Assembly (NCBI GenBank): GCA_947176615.1
Contig: CAMWRO010000219.1
Location: 1-5,219, forward strand
Origin: an uncultured Porphyromonadaceae bacterium
GTDB taxonomy: Bacteria > Bacteroidota > Bacteroidia > Bacteroidales > Muribaculaceae
Length of the DNA stretch: 5,219 nucleotides
Direction of reading: 5' to 3'
Part shown: positions 1-5,219 of the stretch, one piece after another
Layout: each line of letters begins with the position of its first letter
How positions within the stretch are numbered: position 1 is the first letter of the stretch
Made by a program: the position numbers and the translations under genes
Notes under the pieces: model-generated
Told to the model about the DNA's origin: nothing
What the model saw: the letters and a program-made list of their open reading frames with translations, nothing else
The model's database searches: none

Positions 1-209
1 GCCGGTCTTGACGGGGAATGACCGGCTACGATGCAGCCGATTCCGGACAGAAAACGTAGAAAACCCAAGCTGCCCGCACCTAAAGGCGCGCTTGCATGGG
101 CCTAACGTTAAGGCGCGGCTACACCGCGCAATCGGCGGCGATGCCGCACCTGTTAGCGATGTTGTGACCCACAAAGGGCGTGGTGACAGATTTATCCATG
201 CAATATTGC
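1..209. other. Non-coding stretch with small inverted repeats, no gene recognised
   Basis: No convincing coding sequence is present. The one longer open frame here (plus strand, 8-307) runs into the repeat element and has low-complexity, Arg-rich translation typical of non-coding GC-rich DNA. Structures seen are GCCGGTC (1-7) with GACCGGC (20-26); GCGCGG (113-118) with CCGCGC (124-129); GCGGC (135-139) with GCCGC (143-147); and an imperfect direct repeat, TAAAGGCGCGCTTGCA (81-96) against TTAAGGCGCGGCTACA (108-123), 12 of 16 identical. This may be a second interspersed repeat. Any gene to the left is outside the window. Confidence 0.5.
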
Positions 210-210
210 A
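199..210. repeat. 12-base perfect palindrome at the repeat element's left edge
   Basis: TGCAATATTGCA is its own reverse complement over 12 bases. Its last base (210) is also the first base of the left arm. It could be a dimeric regulator site or part of the repeat's insertion site. Nothing else supports an operator role, as no gene start lies nearby. Confidence 0.35.
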
Positions 211-237
211 GCCGCGGAGCGGCGGGGCCATGCGAAA

Positions 238-257
238 CCCCACGCCTCGGCGTGGGG
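238..257 (-). terminator. Possible rho-independent terminator for the rodA-end transcript
   Basis: On the minus strand, CCCCACGCC and GGCGTGGGG form a stem of up to 9 base pairs (8 if a four-base loop is required), followed by TTTCGC. The T run is short, so termination may be partial. It sits about 200 bases past the rodA stop and is also part of the repeat element, so it may act as a terminator only incidentally. Confidence 0.35.
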
Positions 258-276
258 CAGGAGGTATAACAAAGCG

Positions 277-294
277 AAAAAGCATCGTAGATGC
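277..294 (-). terminator. Weak hairpin plus T5, possible terminator in the element core
   Basis: On the minus strand, GCATC-TAC-GATGC is followed at once by TTTTT. The stem has only 5 base pairs, which is weak for an intrinsic terminator, but its layout and direction suit the end of the operon transcript, about 165 bases past rodA. Confidence 0.3.
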
Positions 295-358
295 GAGTCT
301 ATGGTAGCGACCAAAGACCCACGTCTCCGACGTTGCAGGAGCTCAGAAGCCTCATTCT

Positions 359-383
359 CCCCACGCACGAGTGCGTGGGGTTT
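359..383 (+). terminator. Strong GC hairpin, terminator-like on the plus strand
   Basis: CCCCACGCAC (359-368) and GTGCGTGGGG (371-380) pair perfectly, giving 9 base pairs if a four-base loop is required. TTT follows on the plus strand, so it is terminator-like for transcription coming from the left. For minus-strand transcripts the same stem lacks a T run (AGAATG follows) and would instead protect the rodA 3' end. It is the mirror partner of the hairpin at 238-257. Confidence 0.35.
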
Positions 384-408
384 CGCATGGCCCCGCCGCT
401 ACGCGGCT

Positions 409-459
409 TAATGCCGTCCATAGTCAGTGGCATTGCGATGTATCGTGCCCGCGGCAATG
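409..459. other. Spacer between rodA stop and the repeat element
   Basis: This 51-base spacer contains one inverted repeat, AATGCC (410-415) with GGCATT (429-434), around a 13-base loop. It overlaps the repeat element edge and has no T run, so it is a poor terminator. It would be transcribed as the rodA 3' untranslated region. Confidence 0.4.
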
Positions 460-1926
460 TCAGTAAGAGGGTCTTTCGCGGCGGGCGGCATCGATGCGCA
501 GGAGGATGAAAAGAAGGAATGTGAATCCCCACAGCGAGGAGCCGCCGTAGCTGAAGAAGGGGAGTGGGATGCCGATGACGGGGCAGAGGCCGATGACCAT
601 GCCGATGTTGATGGCAAGGTGGAAGATGAGGTAGGACGCGACACAGTAGGCATAGACGCGCCCGAATGCGCCCGGCTGTCGCTCGGCAATCGCGATGATG
701 CGGAATATCAGCACGACAAACATTATCAGCACCGCTGCGGAGCCGATGAATCCCTCCTCCTCGCCGATGGTGCAGAAGATGAAGTCAGTGTGCTGCTCGG
801 GGACATACTTGAGCTTGGTCTGCGTGCCGTTGAGGAACCCTTTGCCGGTCAGGCCGCCTGATCCGATGGCGATTTTTGACTGGTTGACGTTGTAACCTGC
901 GCGGAGCAGGTCATCCTCGATGCCGAGGGCGACCTTGATGCGCATCTGCTGGTGGGGTTGCAGCACCGAGGTGAAGGCATAGTTTACTGAAAATAGAAAC
1001 ATCACGGCGGTCACGACCGAGGCGGTGGTGATCATGATGCGGTGGGCCTTGGTGTGGAGCATCAGGACGATGCAGTAGACACAGGCCACGGTAATAGCGC
1101 TGAGAAAATAGTAGGTTCCCGGCACCTCGATTCCGAAAGCCCCAAGGATGTAGACGAGGATGCCTGTGCCGGCAAACCACAGGAACACGTTGCGGGCCGC
1201 GTCGATGCGCTTGCAATAGATGGCGAGCATCCCCACCATGATTGTCATTATCATGACGAACACGGCGGCTTGCCCGACCGGTATGCCCAGCAGGAGCGAG
1301 TCGGTGAACTTGACGGCAACCACAAATATAACGACCGCACACATGGCGGCAAAGAGTATCAGTCCGCTCATGCCCTCGCGGAAAAGGACGAAGAACAGCG
1401 ACAGGTAGACCAGTGCCGAGCCGGTTTCGTTCTGCCCGAGGATGAGGATGACCGGGAGAAAGATAATCAGCAAAGCCTTGACATAGTTCTTGCGCGAGGC
1501 GTTGAGGACAAAGTTGTAGCTGCTGAACAGCTTGGCAAGCGCGAGGGCCGTGGCAAATTTTCCAAATTCGGCCGGCTGGAGACTCATCGGGCCGAGGACG
1601 AGCCACGACCGCGACCCTTTGGTGTCAGGGGCGATGAAAATGGTGACAAGCAGCAAGATCAGTATGGCGACATAGATGAGGTAGGCGTAGTTTTCATACA
1701 CACGCACGTCGATGAGTAGCAACACCAAGCCCACGCCGAGCGACAGACCGATCCAGCGTATCTGCTTGCCTGAAAACTCGGAGAAGTCAAAGATACTCGC
1801 GTGGTCAAAGTCATAGCTCGCGGCGTAGATGCTGACCGCTCCGGCGGCTACGAGCAGCAGGTAGATGACTATTGTCGTCCAGTCGACATAGCTGAAAACC
1901 GATGGGTTAGTGTTTTTTTGTGCCAC
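460..1926 (-). CDS. rodA: Rod shape-determining protein RodA (SEDS peptidoglycan glycosyltransferase)
   Basis: RodA is a SEDS-family polytopic membrane enzyme that polymerises lipid II into glycan strands and works as a pair with PBP2. Family motifs are clear: KGSRSWLVLGPMSLQPAEFGK (103-123, with Glu120 at the conserved QPxE position), GQNETGSALVY (164-174), QSKIAIGSGGLTGKG (349-363), and VPEQHTDFIF (375-384). Asp381 corresponds to the essential Asp262 of E. coli RodA. The C-terminal block NIGMVIGLCPVIGIPLP (440-456) is followed by FFSYGGSS (457-464). At 488 residues it is well over 100 longer than E. coli RodA (370); the excess lies at about 207-319, where four hydrophobic segments appear in place of a short loop. 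About 14 membrane helices are expected. The GTG start at 1924-1926 overlaps the mrdA end by 20 bases, with no Shine-Dalgarno sequence. The stop is TGA. It is the last gene of the cluster; only repeats follow. FtsW, a close relative, is less likely given the mrdA linkage. Confidence 0.96.
   Translation of the reverse strand: MAQKNTNPSVFSYVDWTTIVIYLLLVAAGAVSIYAASYDFDHASIFDFSEFSGKQIRWIGLSLGVGLVLLLIDVRVYENYAYLIYVAILILLLVTIFIAPDTKGSRSWLVLGPMSLQPAEFGKFATALALAKLFSSYNFVLNASRKNYVKALLIIFLPVILILGQNETGSALVYLSLFFVLFREGMSGLILFAAMCAVVIFVVAVKFTDSLLLGIPVGQAAVFVMIMTIMVGMLAIYCKRIDAARNVFLWFAGTGILVYILGAFGIEVPGTYYFLSAITVACVYCIVLMLHTKAHRIMITTASVVTAVMFLFSVNYAFTSVLQPHQQMRIKVALGIEDDLLRAGYNVNQSKIAIGSGGLTGKGFLNGTQTKLKYVPEQHTDFIFCTIGEEEGFIGSAAVLIMFVVLIFRIIAIAERQPGAFGRVYAYCVASYLIFHLAINIGMVIGLCPVIGIPLPFFSYGGSSLWGFTFLLFILLRIDAARRERPSY
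1907..1926 (-). promoter_or_regulatory. mrdA/rodA overlap, probable translational coupling site
   Basis: The rodA GTG start lies 20 bases before the end of mrdA, in another frame. The overlap contains a run of seven A on the coding strand (1913-1919), which keeps the start region unstructured. Coupling would help keep PBP2 and RodA near equal amounts, which suits a two-subunit enzyme. The overlap is seen; the coupling is inferred. Confidence 0.55.
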
Positions 1927-3760
1927 TGAATTGGATTGTGTTAGATTCGAGCATTCGTGTTTCTATATGTTTGCGGTTCTCGGCAATGTGGCCGGTCAGA
2001 TACCGCTCGATGATGAGCGAGCCGATGGGCACGCCGAATGTCGCGCCGAAACCGGCGTTCTCGACATAGACCGCCACGGCGATTTTGGGGTTGTGGTAGG
2101 GAGCGAAGCCCATGAAGGCCGAGTGGTCGCGCCCGTGGGGGTTTTGTGCCGTGCCGGTCTTGCCACACACTTCGATGTCAGGGAGGTTGGCCAGTCGGCA
2201 TGTGCCGCCGGTGACAGCCATGCGCATGCCTTCGGCCACGTCGTTGTAGTAGGAGGCGTGAATCGACGGGGTGCGCCGGTCGATATACTCGGCGGGCATG
2301 ACGGTGTCCTGAATCTCCTTGACGACATGGGGGGTGATGAACCATCCGCGGTTGGCGATTGTCGCGCAGAGGTTGGCAATCTGTAGCGGCGTGGCGAGGA
2401 TTTCGCCCTGACCGATCGAGACCGATATGATAGTGTTGGCGCTCCAGCGGTTTTCGCCGTAAATCTTGTCATAGAATTTGGCATTGGGGAGGAATCCGCG
2501 GCTCTCGCCGGGAAGGTCGACACCGAGCTTGTAGCCGTACCCCATAGATACAAGGTGGTTTTTCCACACCTCGAAGGCACGGGCCGAGGAGCCGTATTTC
2601 GACCGGCGGTCAATCATGTTTTTGAAACCCCAGCAGAAGAAGGCGTTACACGATGTCTGCAACGCCGGTTTCAGCGGCAGTGGCGCTCCGTGGCTGTGAC
2701 AGCCTACGCGTAGTCCCCCCGAGATAAATCCGTGGCTGCACGGATAGGGTGTCGAGAGGTTGATGATTCCTTCTTCGAGCAGAATAAGGCCCTGACTTGG
2801 TTTGAACGTCGAGCCGGGAGGATAGGCGGCCTGCATCGAGCGGTCAAAGAGCGGCTTGTCGGGGTCCTTGACGAGCTTGCTGTAATTGTTGCCGCGGTTA
2901 CGTCCCACGAGAAGTGAGGGGCGGTAGGTCGGGGCCGAGACCATGCAGAGTATTTCGCCGGTCTCGGGTTCGATGGCCACGACGGCACCTTTCTTGTTGA
3001 CCATCAGCGACTCGGCATATTGTTGCAGCTCGATGTCGATGCTGAGGCGCAGGTTGCGTCCCGAGACGGCGGCGCGGTCATGCGCCCCGTCTTCATATCG
3101 TCCCTGAATCTGGCCGTGGGCATCGCGTATGAGCACTTCGGCACCCTTTTCGCCGCGCAGGAACTGCTCGTAGCTTTTCTCCACGCCGAGGTCGCCGGTG
3201 TAGTCGCCGGCCATGTAGTAGGGGTCGCGCTCGACATCCTTGGCCGACACTTCGCGGATGTTTCCGAGGATGTTGGCCGCGCAGTCATAGTTGTATTGTC
3301 GCAGGATGCGTTTCTGCACATAAAAACCGGGGAAACGGTACAGTTTCTCCTGAAGTCGCCCGTAGTCCTCGGCCGAGAGATGGGTGATGAGGGTCTGCGG
3401 GGAATAGGATGAGTAACCCGGGGAGTTACGCATGTCGGCAAACCGTTTTTTGAGCTGCGCGGGGGTGATGTTGATTGTCGAGCAGAAGTCGATGGAGTCA
3501 AACTCGTGGACATCGCGCGGGATAATCATGACATCATAGGCCGGCTGGTTGTAGACCACAAGCCGGTTGTCGCGGTCATATATGATGCCGCGCGACGGGT
3601 GGACAGCCTTTCGCAGGAAGGCGTTGGAATCGGCATATGCCTTGTACTTGTCATCGAGCACCTGAAGGTTGAACAGGCGCACGAGGTAGATGACGGCTAT
3701 GACGAGGATGAATCCGCCGATGACCCACCGGCGTTTTTCAAGATTATAGTCTTTTCTCAC
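1907..3760 (-). CDS. mrdA: Penicillin-binding protein 2 (elongasome peptidoglycan transpeptidase)
   Basis: This is a class B penicillin-binding protein, anchored in the inner membrane with its catalytic domain in the periplasm. It forms peptide cross-links during side-wall growth, partners RodA, and is the mecillinam target in model bacteria. The 617-residue length is close to that of E. coli PBP2 (633). It has one N-terminal membrane helix (about 12-30), then a pedestal domain beginning with SRGIIYDRDNRLVVYN (56-71), then the transpeptidase domain (about 255-590). The catalytic motifs are complete: SxxK is S317-T-F-K320 in YPPGSTFKP, SxN is S370-C-N372, and KTG is K534-T-G-T537. Cys341, Cys354, His355, His357 and Cys371 cluster around the active site and may bind zinc (see findings). 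The GTG start at 3758-3760 lies within the end of mreD and gives the basic leader MRKDYNLEKRR just before the membrane helix. The stop is TAA, inside the start of rodA. No damage is seen. Confidence 0.97.
   Translation of the reverse strand: MRKDYNLEKRRWVIGGFILVIAVIYLVRLFNLQVLDDKYKAYADSNAFLRKAVHPSRGIIYDRDNRLVVYNQPAYDVMIIPRDVHEFDSIDFCSTINITPAQLKKRFADMRNSPGYSSYSPQTLITHLSAEDYGRLQEKLYRFPGFYVQKRILRQYNYDCAANILGNIREVSAKDVERDPYYMAGDYTGDLGVEKSYEQFLRGEKGAEVLIRDAHGQIQGRYEDGAHDRAAVSGRNLRLSIDIELQQYAESLMVNKKGAVVAIEPETGEILCMVSAPTYRPSLLVGRNRGNNYSKLVKDPDKPLFDRSMQAAYPPGSTFKPSQGLILLEEGIINLSTPYPCSHGFISGGLRVGCHSHGAPLPLKPALQTSCNAFFCWGFKNMIDRRSKYGSSARAFEVWKNHLVSMGYGYKLGVDLPGESRGFLPNAKFYDKIYGENRWSANTIISVSIGQGEILATPLQIANLCATIANRGWFITPHVVKEIQDTVMPAEYIDRRTPSIHASYYNDVAEGMRMAVTGGTCRLANLPDIEVCGKTGTAQNPHGRDHSAFMGFAPYHNPKIAVAVYVENAGFGATFGVPIGSLIIERYLTGHIAENRKHIETRMLESNTIQFSGTKKH
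3744..3760 (-). promoter_or_regulatory. mreD/mrdA overlap, probable translational coupling site
   Basis: The mrdA GTG start lies 17 bases before the end of mreD, in a different frame. No Shine-Dalgarno-like sequence precedes it. Ribosomes finishing mreD would be placed close to the mrdA start, so coupled translation or re-initiation is the likely route. This is inference from geometry; the overlap itself is seen directly. Confidence 0.55.
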
Positions 3761-4265
3761 TTCGTGGTGTAAGCAGGCTGTCGATACCGGCCATGAGCAG
3801 GACCGAGAGGAGGGTGCTGCACACGATGAGCAGGACGAGCCTGAGAGGATTGAAGAATGTGAAACTTTCGATTAGGAATATCAGCGTGCAGTAGATGATC
3901 GTCATCGTCAGGAGGTATTTCAGATAGACCGCTGTTCCGAGCGAGTAGATTGACGGCTCGGGGCGCGGCAGTTCCTCCTCTCGCGACACATAAAGGTGCA
4001 GCACGGGGCGGCGCAGCGCGGCGAGAATAGTGCAGGCAAGCGCATTCATGCCGTAGGTGTCAGAAAAGATGTCGACGACGAGACCAAGGAAAAATCCGAT
4101 AGTCATGGCCCAGTTGGCCCCCAGAGTGACAGGGAGCCTGATGATGATGTAGATGAACACCATCGGCACGGCGATGTTGAACAGGCAGATGTGGTTCAGC
4201 ACAAGTACCTGAGCCATCACCAGCAGGATAGTGAGAATTGCGAACTGGATTACAGTCTTGCTCAT
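3744..4265 (-). CDS. mreD: Rod shape-determining protein MreD
   Basis: MreD is a small polytopic inner-membrane protein of the elongasome that works with MreC; their balance is thought to set PBP2-RodA activity. The 173-residue product has the usual size and is almost wholly hydrophobic. There are five to six likely membrane segments, at about 5-23, 30-47, 52-68, 73-85 (weak), 112-133 and 140-161. The most family-like stretch is GFFLGLVVDIFSDTYGMNAL (57-76), matching the MreD pattern of a Gly-rich helix, a conserved Asp and a following G-x-N. The loop at 86-106 is charged (RR, SREEELPRPEP). The start is ATG at 4263-4265, 15 bases after the mreC stop. The TAA stop at 3744-3746 lies inside mrdA, a 17-base overlap that suggests coupled translation. 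MreD sequences diverge widely, so the call rests on both sequence and position between mreC and mrdA. Confidence 0.93.
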   Translation of the reverse strand: MSKTVIQFAILTILLVMAQVLVLNHICLFNIAVPMVFIYIIIRLPVTLGANWAMTIGFFLGLVVDIFSDTYGMNALACTILAALRRPVLHLYVSREEELPRPEPSIYSLGTAVYLKYLLTMTIIYCTLIFLIESFTFFNPLRLVLLIVCSTLLSVLLMAGIDSLLTPRSEKRL

Positions 4266-4280
4266 GGGGGATGACGGGAA

Positions 4281-5135
4281 TCAGAATGTGGATTTTACTT
4301 CGATGTCCTGCTCGACCTCGCGCAGCTCGTCTTTCATCTTGTCACGGATGACACGCACGGTCGACAGGGTGGAGAAATCGGTAAACAGCTTGACACGCAG
4401 AGCGAAGAAATTGTCGTCATGCTGTTTCTCGGCGTCGACAACGGTCCCGACGAGGACACCCTCGGGAAACACTGACGAGAAACCGCTTGTCACGATGGTG
4501 TCCCCTTTGTGGAACACGGCGTGGCGGGGAAGTTCTTCAAGAATGGCCTCTCCCGGGTCGCGCCCGTCCCACGCGAGCGACCCCACATGGTCCTGTCCCT
4601 TGACCTTGCACGACAGGCGCAGGTGGGGGTTGAGCAGCGAGATGAGCCGGGCCGTGTGGTCGCCGGTCACATTGACGATGCCGACCACGCCGTTCTGGTC
4701 AACGACGCCCATCTCAGGCTCGATGCCGTCGAGACGGCCTTTGCCGATGGTGATGTAGTTGTGGGAACGGTTGATGGAGTTGTTGATGACGTGGGCGATG
4801 ATGAAGTGGTAGCGCGAGAGGGCCGAGTCGACCACCATCGAGTCGGCATACTCCTTTTCGTGATAGTCGCGGATTACGTTTTTCAGCTTGTACACTTCGA
4901 GTTCCAGATCGGCGTTGCGTCGCTGGAGGTCTTCGTTGATGTCGCGCAGCGAGAAATAGGATGTCACGTTGCTGACGGCGCGGTAGACGCTTGATGACAC
5001 GGCGTTGGCCGATGTCAGGTAGACGTGGTGCTGGTAGGGGTTGGAAGTGAACAGCAGGATGCAGCTCACGATTATGTAGACCGTGAACACCAGCCAAGAA
5101 CTGTACTTGATGAAAAACTTTAGTAACTCGCGCAT
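4281..5135 (-). CDS. mreC: Rod shape-determining protein MreC
   Basis: MreC is an inner-membrane protein with a large periplasmic domain. It bridges MreB/MreD to PBP2 and is thought to switch PBP2-RodA to the active state. The 284-residue product fits the family. A short cytoplasmic N-terminus is followed by one membrane helix (about residues 12-30), a probable coiled coil (about 60-97, rich in Glu, Asp, Leu, Arg and Lys) for dimerisation, and the two-barrel beta domain (about 108-265). Family-like stretches are ITIGKGRLDGIEP (128-140), DQNGVVGIV (146-154) and GDTIVTSGF...FPEGVLVGTV (211-232). The ATG start at 5133-5135 directly precedes the basic N-terminus and membrane helix. The bases before it (CTTCTCTTTCT) contain no Shine-Dalgarno sequence, as is common in Bacteroidota. 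The stop is TGA, and mreD begins 15 bases later. It is the first gene of the cluster inside the window; mreB is expected upstream but not visible. The acidic tail after about residue 265 is probably flexible. Identification is secure. Confidence 0.96.
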   Translation of the reverse strand: MRELLKFFIKYSSWLVFTVYIIVSCILLFTSNPYQHHVYLTSANAVSSSVYRAVSNVTSYFSLRDINEDLQRRNADLELEVYKLKNVIRDYHEKEYADSMVVDSALSRYHFIIAHVINNSINRSHNYITIGKGRLDGIEPEMGVVDQNGVVGIVNVTGDHTARLISLLNPHLRLSCKVKGQDHVGSLAWDGRDPGEAILEELPRHAVFHKGDTIVTSGFSSVFPEGVLVGTVVDAEKQHDDNFFALRVKLFTDFSTLSTVRVIRDKMKDELREVEQDIEVKSTF

Positions 5136-5219
5136 AGAAAGAGAAGGTCAGTTTAAAGGCGGTTGCGGGGGCGCGCGATATAGCGCCCCAAACACCAATT
5201 AGCCCCCGGTCCGCCCCGA
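5136..5219 (-). other. mreC upstream leader / probable mreB-mreC spacer
   Basis: At least 84 non-coding bases precede mreC. They hold a GC-rich inverted repeat, GGGGCGC (5168-5174) with GCGCCCC (5183-5189), with an 8-base loop. It is followed on the minus strand by CGCAACC, not a T run, so it is not a standard terminator. I searched for the Bacteroidota promoter pattern (TAnnTTTG with an upstream TTTG at the usual spacing) and found no fit. If mreB lies just beyond the right end, this would be an unusually structured spacer inside the operon. The region is cut off by the window edge. Confidence 0.5.
5168..5189. repeat. GC-rich hairpin in the mreC leader
   Basis: The arms GGGGCGC and GCGCCCC pair over 7 base pairs around GCGATATA. 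Such a stem about 33 bases before the mreC start could stabilise a processed mRNA end or tune mreC relative to upstream mreB. The pairing is seen; the role is inference. Confidence 0.45.

Larger units (their letters stand above)
210..408. repeat. REP-doublet-like inverted-repeat element downstream of rodA
   Basis: Two arms (210-245 and 373-408) are reverse complements over 36 positions with one mismatch (217/401). Each arm, read inward, has a short hairpin (GCCGC-3 nt-GCGGC), a spacer GGGGCCATGCGAAA, and then a strong GC hairpin whose far side continues into the centre. The hairpins at 238-257 and 359-380 differ by one extra A:T pair in the latter, so pairing is kept. The 101-base core (258-358) carries two more 5-base-pair hairpins (282-294 and 321-333). 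The mismatch swaps GGAG (plus strand, 216-219) for GTAG (minus strand, 402-399), tetranucleotides known from REP elements moved by RAYT (TnpA-REP) proteins. No target-site duplication is seen. The best reading is a BIME-like REP pair or a MITE-like element; copy number in the genome cannot be seen from here. Confidence 0.7.

Noticed and set aside
8..307. Plus-strand open frame of 99 codons in the left intergenic region
   Set aside because: It crosses from the left flank into the inverted-repeat element, and its translation is Arg- and Pro-rich without any domain. The part inside the repeat simply reads the hairpin arms.
211..407. CRISPR array or integron attC site
   Set aside because: There are only two arms, and they are inverted, not direct, repeats. 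There are no spacers, and no attC core sites or integrase gene are seen.
211..407. Insertion sequence remnant with target-site duplication
   Set aside because: The flanks (ATTGCA on the left, TTAATG on the right) do not match, and no transposase fragment is present. A non-coding REP or MITE-like element fits better.
299..532. Minus-strand open frame of 77 codons spanning the rodA 3' end and the repeat
   Set aside because: It overlaps the end of rodA in another frame, and its C-terminal half is only the translation of the right arm and core of the repeat. Similar annotated peptides elsewhere would probably be artefacts of the same repeat.
1042..1719. Long plus-strand open frame opposite rodA (225 codons)
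   Set aside because: It is a shadow of rodA on the other strand: highly charged, with no recognisable domain. The minus-strand frame has all the SEDS motifs.
1907..1926. A7 run in the mrdA/rodA overlap as a slippage site making a PBP2-RodA fusion
   Set aside because: A one-base shift (+1, or loss of one A in the transcript) would join the frames. However, the PBP2 C-terminus is periplasmic and the RodA N-terminus cytoplasmic, so such a fusion would have the wrong topology. A independent GTG start explains rodA.
4231..4994. Plus-strand open frames opposite mreC
   Set aside because: They are antisense shadows in GC-rich DNA. Their translations are low-complexity and the mreC frame explains the region fully.

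Overview
The window is most likely chromosomal DNA from a member of the Bacteroidota, probably order Bacteroidales and possibly family Muribaculaceae. The reasons are the gene order mreC-mreD-mrdA-rodA, the protein sequences, the absence of Shine-Dalgarno-like sequence before the starts, a GC-rich composition, and a 3' intergenic repeat of a kind I associate with gut Bacteroidales. The family-level placement is inference from memory and was not tested.

Layout. Almost everything from 460 to 5135 is one minus-strand gene cluster, read right to left: mreC (4281-5135), mreD (3744-4265), mrdA encoding PBP2 (1907-3760) and rodA (460-1926). The four genes are packed tightly: 15 bases between mreC and mreD, a 17-base overlap of mreD and mrdA, and a 20-base overlap of mrdA and rodA. 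Both overlapping genes start with GTG. This is almost certainly one operon. mreB, the usual first gene, is not in the window and would be expected just beyond the right end. The 84 bases upstream of mreC (5136-5219) hold a GC-rich hairpin but no promoter I can recognise.

Function. The genes encode the membrane and periplasmic part of the elongasome (Rod complex). RodA polymerises lipid II into glycan strands, PBP2 cross-links them and activates RodA, and MreC and MreD link and regulate the enzymes relative to cytoplasmic MreB filaments. All diagnostic motifs are intact: SxxK, SxN and KTG in PBP2, and the PEQHTDF and SYGGSS motifs in RodA. No gene appears broken.

The left 459 bases contain no convincing gene. 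They hold a structured inverted-repeat element (210-408): two near-identical arms in opposite orientation, each with a small hairpin and a strong GC-rich hairpin, around a roughly 100-base core with two more small hairpins. It resembles a REP doublet (BIME-like) or a small non-autonomous mobile element and may also end the operon's transcript. Left of it, 1-209 carries further small inverted repeats and a 12-base perfect palindrome that overlaps the element's left edge by one base.

I saw no new defence system, CRISPR array, phage or RNA gene. The points most worth a second look are the repeat element, a four-helix insertion in RodA, and a cluster of Cys and His residues in PBP2 that looks like a metal site.
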